Shown here piece by piece: positions 6,496 to 11,172 of a stretch of 11,172 bases of DNA. Under the pieces are notes generated by a model that did no database searches, was not told the DNA's origin, and saw only the letters and a program-made list of their open reading frames with translations. This DNA comes from an uncultured Prevotella sp. (GTDB lineage Bacteria > Bacteroidota > Bacteroidia > Bacteroidales > Bacteroidaceae), in assembly GCA_900319895.1 (NCBI GenBank), contig ONQK01000091.1:1-11172 (forward strand), in the 5' to 3' direction. A program made the position numbers and the translations under genes. Position 1 is the stretch's first letter. Each line of letters begins with the position of its first letter.

Positions 6496-7819
6496 TTTGA
6501 TTATCATTGGTAGCGGCCCCGGCGGTTATCGTGCCGCCGAGCACGCTGCCAAGCACGGCCTCTCAGTAACGATTTTCGAAGCCAACGAAGCTGGCGGAAC
6601 ATGTCTGAACTGCGGCTGTATCCCCACAAAGACATTCTGCCGCAATGCGGAAATCATGCAAAACCTGCATGAGGGCGATGCCTTCGGACTGCAAGATGTC
6701 AGTTACAACTTTGACTTCAACCAGGTCCTAGCCCGCAAGCAAAGCGTCGTGGAAGCACTCCGCAGTGGTGTAGAGGGACTTCTCGCCATGCCTGGAATCA
6801 CGTTGGTGCGCGGAAAAGCCGAGTTCAAAGATGCAAAAACAGTCGTCGCAAACGGTGAAGAATACACTGCCGACAATATCATCATTGCCACCGGCTCACG
6901 TGCCAAGTTGCTTCCAATCGAAGGAATAGACCTCCCGCATGTTGTGACATCCACCGAATTGCTCAACATACCATCGGTTCCGAAGCGCCTATGCATTGTC
7001 GGCGCAGGCGTAATCGGCATGGAGTTCGCATCAATCTTCAACAGTTTCGGCAGCCAAGTAACCGTTGTTGAGTTCCTGAAAGAGTGCCTGCCGGCAATAG
7101 ACAGCGACATCGCAAAACGCTTGCGTCAATCCATTGGCAAGCGCGGTGTGACGTTCCACATGCAAGCTGCCGTAAAACGCATCACCAGCGAGGGCGTTTA
7201 CTTCGAGCGAAAAGGCAAAGAAGAAATGGTTGAAGCCGACGTTGTACTCATTGCAACGGGCCGGGCCGCCAACACGGAAGGCATTGGACTGGAACAGGCG
7301 GGCGTGGAGTTTGACCGTGTCGGCATCAAAACTGACGACAACATGCAGACCAACATCCCGCATATTTACGCCATCGGCGATGTCAACGCACGTTGTATGC
7401 TCGCCCATGCCGCAACATTCCAAGGCTTGCGTGCCGTGAATCACATCCTGGGCAAGAGCGATGACATTCGTCTTGACATCATGCCCTCGGCAATTTTCAC
7501 ACTGCCCGAGGCTGCCGGAGTTGGCCTGACAGAGGAGCAATGCAAAGAACAAGGAATTGCATATGTGTGCAAGAAATCGTTCCACCGCGCCAACGGCAAG
7601 GCTCTTGCCATGCATGAAGGCGACGGAATGTTGAAGCTGCTGGCTGGTGAAGACGGGAAAATCATCGGCTGCTATGCCTACGGGGCACACGCCGCAGACC
7701 TCGTTCAAGAAGCCAGCGCACTCATGTGCAAGAATACGACGGTGAAAGAAATGAGCGAAATGGTGCATATCCATCCGACGCTCAGCGAAGTATTGCACAG
7801 TGCAAGCGAGCAATTCTAA
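6482..7819 (+). CDS. lpdA: Dihydrolipoyl dehydrogenase (L protein/E3)
   Basis: This FAD enzyme reoxidises the dihydrolipoyl arm of GcvH and reduces NAD+. The 445 residues hold the FAD motif GSGPGGY (10-16), the redox disulfide loop GGTCLNCGCIPTK (38-50) with Cys41 and Cys46 as the active pair, an NAD-binding motif VGAGVIGMEFAS near residue 180, an FAD motif around IYAIGDVN, and the C-terminal His-Glu dyad in HPTLSE (His431, Glu436). An extra cysteine, Cys44, lies between the two redox cysteines. It is a little shorter than many E3 proteins but complete. The ATG at 6482 overlaps the end of gcvPB by 14 nt in another frame, a sign of translational coupling. Its place at the end of the glycine cleavage operon makes GcvH its likely main partner; it could also serve 2-oxoacid dehydrogenases if present elsewhere. 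Confidence 0.95.
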   Translation: MNNSNLIIIGSGPGGYRAAEHAAKHGLSVTIFEANEAGGTCLNCGCIPTKTFCRNAEIMQNLHEGDAFGLQDVSYNFDFNQVLARKQSVVEALRSGVEGLLAMPGITLVRGKAEFKDAKTVVANGEEYTADNIIIATGSRAKLLPIEGIDLPHVVTSTELLNIPSVPKRLCIVGAGVIGMEFASIFNSFGSQVTVVEFLKECLPAIDSDIAKRLRQSIGKRGVTFHMQAAVKRITSEGVYFERKGKEEMVEADVVLIATGRAANTEGIGLEQAGVEFDRVGIKTDDNMQTNIPHIYAIGDVNARCMLAHAATFQGLRAVNHILGKSDDIRLDIMPSAIFTLPEAAGVGLTEEQCKEQGIAYVCKKSFHRANGKALAMHEGDGMLKLLAGEDGKIIGCYAYGAHAADLVQEASALMCKNTTVKEMSEMVHIHPTLSEVLHSASEQF

Positions 7820-7833
7820 GCTAAAAAGTCTAT

Positions 7834-7888
7834 AGACAAAAAAAGCTGCGAAACTTTCCATCGTGATTGTTTCGCAGTTTTTTTGTCT
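7834..7888. terminator. Bidirectional intrinsic terminator between lpdA and the membrane-protein gene
   Basis: AGACAAAAAAA (7834-7844) and CTGCGAAAC (7846-7854) pair with GTTTCGCAG (7869-7877) and TTTTTTTGTCT (7878-7888), leaving one bulged G at 7845 and a 14-nt loop. This is a 20-bp hairpin. Because the GC-containing core is flanked by A7 on the left and T7 on the right, both strands show a core followed by a U tract. The element sits 14 nt after the lpdA stop and 9 nt after the stop of the converging gene, so it likely ends both transcripts. Confidence 0.85.
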
Positions 7889-7897
7889 TGTATTACG

Positions 7898-8377
7898 TTA
7901 CGGGAGCAGTTGCAATTCTTGTGAACCAACCATCATTACCAGAACGGCCGAACTCAAAATGGTGAAAATCGAGAAAACCACCACAAACCATCCGGTAAAA
8001 CGACACACCCATCGCCAAATTTTAAGTCCTTTTTCAAATGCCAAAGCGTCATCGGACTTGACAGCGAGCTTGATTGTATGGACAGCCTTCAAGCCTCTGA
8101 TACAAGGGCAAGTCATCAACAAACCCACCACGATACAAACAAGGCCCAACGACCACATAAAGTGCCTGAATCCTAAGAATTCAGGCGAATCCACGCTGTT
8201 AAAGCCTATCAATAATTGGCCAATTCCTAACAATAACATGAAAAAGTTGCCCAATAGGCTAATGATACACAAAAATTTCGTCCACCTGGCAATGGACAAA
8301 AGATAGACTTTCGAGGTTTCCGTCACTTCTAAACGCTGTTGAGCGGCTGTTTCCAAAATATTTTCCATAAAAATCAT
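7898..8377 (-). CDS. Small membrane protein with three predicted helices, function unknown
   Basis: The 159-residue product has three hydrophobic segments at about residues 36-59, 72-93 and 125-150. A basic and acidic stretch (96-124, including FEKGLKIWRW) lies between the second and third. An ATG three codons further in (8368) would give 156 residues and is equally possible, since neither start has a Shine-Dalgarno motif. No catalytic or transport motif is visible. Four cysteines are present (37, 81, 90, 92), and a fifth (125) starts the third segment; none form a metal-site pattern. The arrangement recalls small Bacteroidetes proteins of the DUF5362 kind, but that is from memory of the general layout and is not secure. 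The gene starts 40 nt after the kinase-RapZ fusion on the same strand with no strong promoter or terminator between, so the two are probably co-transcribed. Confidence 0.75.
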   Translation of the reverse strand: MIFMENILETAAQQRLEVTETSKVYLLSIARWTKFLCIISLLGNFFMLLLGIGQLLIGFNSVDSPEFLGFRHFMWSLGLVCIVVGLLMTCPCIRGLKAVHTIKLAVKSDDALAFEKGLKIWRWVCRFTGWFVVVFSIFTILSSAVLVMMVGSQELQLLP

Positions 8378-8417
8378 ATCAATGTTTTAAACATAAATTC
8401 GCCATATCCCAAAAAAA

Positions 8418-9953
8418 TTACTGCACAGCCTCAAAAACTTGCTCTATGCGCTGTTCGCGATGGCAGACATGCACCTCAATGCCAAATTTCTCGTGGATAT
8501 GCTCCGCCAAATGCTGTGCCGAATAAACGCTCCGATGCTGGCCGCCCGTACATCCAAAGGAGAACATCAGGTTGGTGAAACCACGTTGCAAATAACGCTC
8601 TATATGATGGTCTGCCAACCGATAAGCATGTTCCAGAAACTCCAGGATTTCACCATCGTCCTCCAAAAAACGGATAACAGGCTCGTCCAAACCAGTCAAT
8701 TTCTTGTAAGGCTCATAACGCCCTGGATTATGCGTCGACCGGCAGTCGAAGACATACCCGCCGCCGTTGCCCGAGTCATCGTGAGGAATGCCCCGATGAT
8801 AGGAAAAACTGAACACGCGCACCACGAGAGGCCCCTTTCCGTCGTATTTTGAGAAGGTAGCCGGCCCGTCTTTCGGATGTGCCTCATAAACATCGTTTTC
8901 CGCAATTTTATACCCGTCTGCACGCACCGCGGGCTCTTCCTGCGGCGCGGCGAACTGCGGCAAGTCGGTCAACCGACATAAAAGGTCGGTCAAATAAGAA
9001 TAAGAAAAATGGCTGTCGTGCAACAACTCACGCAAATTCTGCATGGCAGGGGGTATACTGTCCAAAAAATGCTGCTTTCGCTCGAAATATCCTCGAAAAC
9101 CGTATGCCCCGAGCACTTGCAATGTACGGAAAAGTACAAAAAGCCGCAAACGCTCTACAAAATGGCGTTCCGAGGGCACTTCCGTATAATTTTTCAGCGA
9201 CTGATAGTACTCATACACCAATTCCCGGCGCAATTTATGCGGATATTTGGCAGATGCTTGCCACAAAAAAGACGCCACGTCATAATAATACGGGCCGCGG
9301 CGACCACCCTGAAAATCAATAAAATGCGGGTTGCCCTCATCGTCTAGCATGACATTGCGCGCCTGAAAATCGCGATACAGGAAACTGTTGGTGGGCTCGC
9401 AAGTCAAGTCCTTTGCCAACAAGCGGAAATTCGCTTCCAGCTTCATCTCATGAAAATCAACATCCAAAGGCTTGAGAAAACAGTATTTGAAGTAATTCAA
9501 GTCGAACAGGACACTGTCTTCGTCAAATGCCGGCTGCGGATAGCACATTGCCCAGTCGAGCCCGCGCGCGCCACGGATTTGTACATTGGGCAGTTCGCGA
9601 ATGGTCTTGAACAAAAGAGCGCGCTCGTGTTGAGTATAGCGGCCGCCGGCTTTCCTGCCGTTGCCAAGTGCATCAAAAAGCGACGTAGACCCCAGGTCTG
9701 ACTGCAAATAGTACATCTCATCGCCACTGACTGCCAATATTTCGGGGACAGCAATCTGTTTACTTGCAAAATGCCGGGCAAGATAGATGAAGGCGCGGTT
9801 CTCGTCCCTGCTCGTACCTTCCACGCCAACAACCACGCCGCCGCCGCCACTCAAGCGATAGTATTTGCGATTACTGCCCTCGCCTGCCAATTGCCGAATG
9901 CTTTGCACTTTACAGCCAAAACACGACTGATATAACGCTGATAAGTTGTCCAA
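8418..9953 (-). CDS. Fusion: APH-fold sugar kinase (AmgK/COG3178-like) with RapZ C-terminal domain
   Basis: A 511-residue cytosolic protein with two domains. Residues 1 to about 335 form an aminoglycoside-phosphotransferase fold like AmgK, which in Pseudomonas phosphorylates N-acetylmuramate at C1 during peptidoglycan recycling. They show a GEGSNRKYYRL nucleotide loop (24-34), catalytic loop FLYRDFQARNVML (191-203, Asp195 and Asn200), and metal-binding FIDFQ (211-215, Asp213) followed by YDVASF (224-229). After a 40-residue linker, residues 376-503 match the RapZ C-terminal domain. They contain YVFDCR (400-405), TGLDEPV (420-426) and the GCTGGQHRSV loop (467-476). In E. coli this domain binds glucosamine-6-phosphate and the GlmZ/GlmY RNAs; RapZ's own Walker-type N-terminal domain is absent here. 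The start must be TTG at 9953, because an in-frame TAA lies 9 nt upstream and the next Met is residue 80, beyond the nucleotide loop. Both the sugar substrate and any RNA role are inferred. Confidence 0.85.
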   Translation of the reverse strand: MDNLSALYQSCFGCKVQSIRQLAGEGSNRKYYRLSGGGGVVVGVEGTSRDENRAFIYLARHFASKQIAVPEILAVSGDEMYYLQSDLGSTSLFDALGNGRKAGGRYTQHERALLFKTIRELPNVQIRGARGLDWAMCYPQPAFDEDSVLFDLNYFKYCFLKPLDVDFHEMKLEANFRLLAKDLTCEPTNSFLYRDFQARNVMLDDEGNPHFIDFQGGRRGPYYYDVASFLWQASAKYPHKLRRELVYEYYQSLKNYTEVPSERHFVERLRLFVLFRTLQVLGAYGFRGYFERKQHFLDSIPPAMQNLRELLHDSHFSYSYLTDLLCRLTDLPQFAAPQEEPAVRADGYKIAENDVYEAHPKDGPATFSKYDGKGPLVVRVFSFSYHRGIPHDDSGNGGGYVFDCRSTHNPGRYEPYKKLTGLDEPVIRFLEDDGEILEFLEHAYRLADHHIERYLQRGFTNLMFSFGCTGGQHRSVYSAQHLAEHIHEKFGIEVHVCHREQRIEQVFEAVQ

Positions 9954-9983
9954 TATACTTTAAAAAGAAGTGTTTACACTTGG

Positions 9984-9991
9984 CAAAGATA
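9984..9991 (-). promoter_or_regulatory. Probable -7 promoter box (TATCTTTG) of the kinase-RapZ fusion gene
   Basis: The minus strand reads TATCTTTG, an exact TAnnTTTG match, 30 nt before the TTG start and just downstream of the groEL terminator. The predicted leader is about 20-25 nt. A T5 run lies 15 nt upstream, but no exact -33 TTTG. The position between a terminator and a gene start makes this the best-supported promoter box in the window. Confidence 0.55.
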
Positions 9992-10027
9992 CACATTTTC
10001 GCTGGAAAAACCATCATGTGCCAGTAC

Positions 10028-10066
10028 AAAAATCGGGAACAATCCCACACGAGGCTGTTCCCGATT
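10028..10066 (-). terminator. Intrinsic terminator of groEL
   Basis: On the minus strand an 11-bp stem, AATCGGGAACA paired with TGTTCCCGATT (plus-strand arms 10031-10041 and 10056-10066), encloses a 14-nt loop. It is followed by a run of five T. It begins 23 nt after the groEL stop and ends before the promoter box of the next gene, marking a transcription boundary. The other strand also has a T6 run after the stem. Confidence 0.85.
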
Positions 10067-10089
10067 CTTTTTTATGTCAACGCGGTCAT

Positions 10090-11172
10090 TTACATCATTC
10101 CGCCCATCCCCGGATTCGGCATCGGCATGGCTCCCTTCTCCTCGGGTTTGTCCACGATGATGCATTCCGTTGTCAGGAACATTCCTGCGATGGAAGCGGC
10201 ATTTTCAAGGGCCACACGAGCCACTTTTGCCGGATCGATGACACCTGCCTTGCGCATATCTTCAAACTTGTCGGTGCGGGCATTGTAACCAAAGTCGCCT
10301 TTGCCCTCGCGCACCTTCTGCACAACAACGGCTCCCTCACCGCCTGCATTGGTGACAATCTGGCGAAGCGGCTCTTCAATGGCGCGTTCCACGATATTGA
10401 TGCCCGTCTGCTCATCTGCATTCTCACCCTTGACTTTTTTCAATGAGTCGAGCGCACGGATGTAGGTCGTTCCGCCACCAGCCACAACGCCTTCTTCGAT
10501 GGCTGCACGAGTAGCACAAAGCGCATCGTCGACGCGGTCTTTCTTCTCCTTCATCTCAACCTCGCTGTTGGCACCTACATAAAGCACAGCTACGCCACCT
10601 GCCAACTTGGCCAAACGTTCCTGCAACTTTTCCTTGTCATAGCTGCTGGTCGTATTGGCAATCTCACTCTTGATTTGGCTCACGCGATCGCTGATCTGCA
10701 GCTTGTCGCCAGCGCCGTTCACTATGGTTGTATTGTCTTTTGAAACCACTACTTTGTCACAAGTTCCAAGCATTTCAAGTGTTGCCTGCTCCAATTTCAA
10801 GCCTTTTTCTTCACTGATCACCAAACCGCCGGTCAACACAGCAATGTCTTCCAGCATTGCCTTGCGGCGGTCGCCAAAGCCGGGTGCCTTCACTGCACAA
10901 ATCTTCAAACCGGCGCGCAAACGATTGACAACCAGCGTGGTCAAAGCCTCTGAATCCACATCCTCTGCGATGACGAGCAACGGGCGGCCGCTGTCGGCAG
11001 CTGGCTGCAACACAGGCAAGAAGTCTTTCAGGTTGCTGATTTTCTTGTCATAAATCAAGATGTATGGATTTTCCATCACGCACTCGAGCTTCTCGGCGTC
11101 AGTCACAAAATATGCCGACAAATAACCACGGTCGAACTGCATTCCTTCCACTACGCCAATGCTGGTGTCGCG
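10090..11172 (-). CDS. groL: Chaperonin GroEL, C-terminal 360 residues (cut by right edge)
   Basis: GroEL forms the 14-subunit ATP-driven folding chamber with GroES. The open frame continues through the right edge (first visible residues RDTSIGVVEGMQFDRGY). The GTG at 11151 is therefore an internal Val codon, not a start. About 180 N-terminal residues, including the first ATP-binding segment, lie outside. Visible landmarks are VEGMQFDRGYLSAYF, the apical KAPGFGDRRKAMLEDIA block, KLQERLAKLAGGVAV, EMKEKKDRVDDAL, and the ATP-site EEGVVAGGGT in the returning equatorial domain. The C-terminal tail is PMPNPGMGGMM, shorter in GGM repeats than the E. coli protein. The sequence shows no gap or lost conserved block. 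groES would be expected just upstream, off the right side. Confidence 0.97.
   Translation of the reverse strand, partial: RDTSIGVVEGMQFDRGYLSAYFVTDAEKLECVMENPYILIYDKKISNLKDFLPVLQPAADSGRPLLVIAEDVDSEALTTLVVNRLRAGLKICAVKAPGFGDRRKAMLEDIAVLTGGLVISEEKGLKLEQATLEMLGTCDKVVVSKDNTTIVNGAGDKLQISDRVSQIKSEIANTTSSYDKEKLQERLAKLAGGVAVLYVGANSEVEMKEKKDRVDDALCATRAAIEEGVVAGGGTTYIRALDSLKKVKGENADEQTGINIVERAIEEPLRQIVTNAGGEGAVVVQKVREGKGDFGYNARTDKFEDMRKAGVIDPAKVARVALENAASIAGMFLTTECIIVDKPEEKGAMPMPNPGMGGMM

Noticed and set aside
7031..7861. 276-codon minus-strand frame with many Cys and His residues.
   Set aside because: It is antisense to lpdA, which has every catalytic motif, and it runs into the terminator hairpin.
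7863..8306. 147-codon plus-strand frame opposite the membrane-protein gene.
   Set aside because: It starts inside the terminator hairpin and is antisense to a frame with three clear membrane segments.
8378..8417. Possible promoter for the membrane-protein gene (minus-strand TATGTTTA).
   Set aside because: It lacks the last consensus base and has poor spacing to the only upstream TTTG, so co-transcription with the fusion gene is more likely.
11149..11151. GTG at 11151 as the start of a short GroEL-like protein.
   Set aside because: The frame continues in perfect GroEL sequence to the window edge, so this is an internal Val codon in a gene cut by the window.

Overview
The window reads as ordinary chromosome of a Bacteroidales bacterium, with Prevotella-like relatives the best guess. 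The evidence is the two-subunit glycine dehydrogenase (gcvPA plus gcvPB), a GroEL ending in a short GMGGMM tail, promoter boxes of the Bacteroidetes TAnnTTTG type, A-rich leaders with almost no Shine-Dalgarno sequences, and a kinase/RapZ fusion of the type I associate with this phylum. Base composition is close to even G+C. No tRNA, rRNA, insertion sequence, CRISPR array or phage gene was seen.

Layout. (1) Positions 1-956, minus strand: the first 318 codons of an FAD-dependent dehydrogenase of the COG2509 type, running off the left edge. (2) Positions 957-1203: a divergent AT-rich intergenic region with promoter-like boxes on both strands and a doubtful 43-codon ORF. (3) Positions 1204-7819, plus strand: a compact six-gene operon, lplA-gcvT-gcvH-gcvPA-gcvPB-lpdA. 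Gaps are 16, 17, 13 and 2 nt, followed by a 14-nt overlap. It encodes the whole glycine cleavage system (P, H, T and L proteins) plus the ligase that can attach lipoate to GcvH. It ends at a strong, apparently bidirectional terminator. (4) Positions 7898-9953, minus strand: a gene for a small three-helix membrane protein, preceded by a 511-residue fusion of an aminoglycoside-phosphotransferase-fold sugar kinase (AmgK/COG3178-like) with the C-terminal domain of RapZ, the glucosamine-6-phosphate and RNA-binding module of the enterobacterial RNase adaptor. These two probably form one transcription unit with its own -7 box. (5) Positions 10090-11172, minus strand: the C-terminal 360 residues of GroEL, followed by its own terminator.

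How the genes work together. LplA can load lipoate on Lys64 of GcvH. GcvPA/GcvPB decarboxylate glycine and pass the aminomethyl group to the lipoyl arm. GcvT moves the one-carbon unit to tetrahydrofolate and releases ammonia. Lpd reoxidises the dihydrolipoyl arm with NAD+. The kinase-RapZ fusion is the least understood gene and the best candidate for new biology: it places a putative cell-wall amino-sugar kinase and a putative GlcN6P-sensing domain on one polypeptide. The fusion type itself is probably widespread in Bacteroidetes; what seems undescribed is its function. GroEL and the FAD dehydrogenase look like unrelated neighbours.
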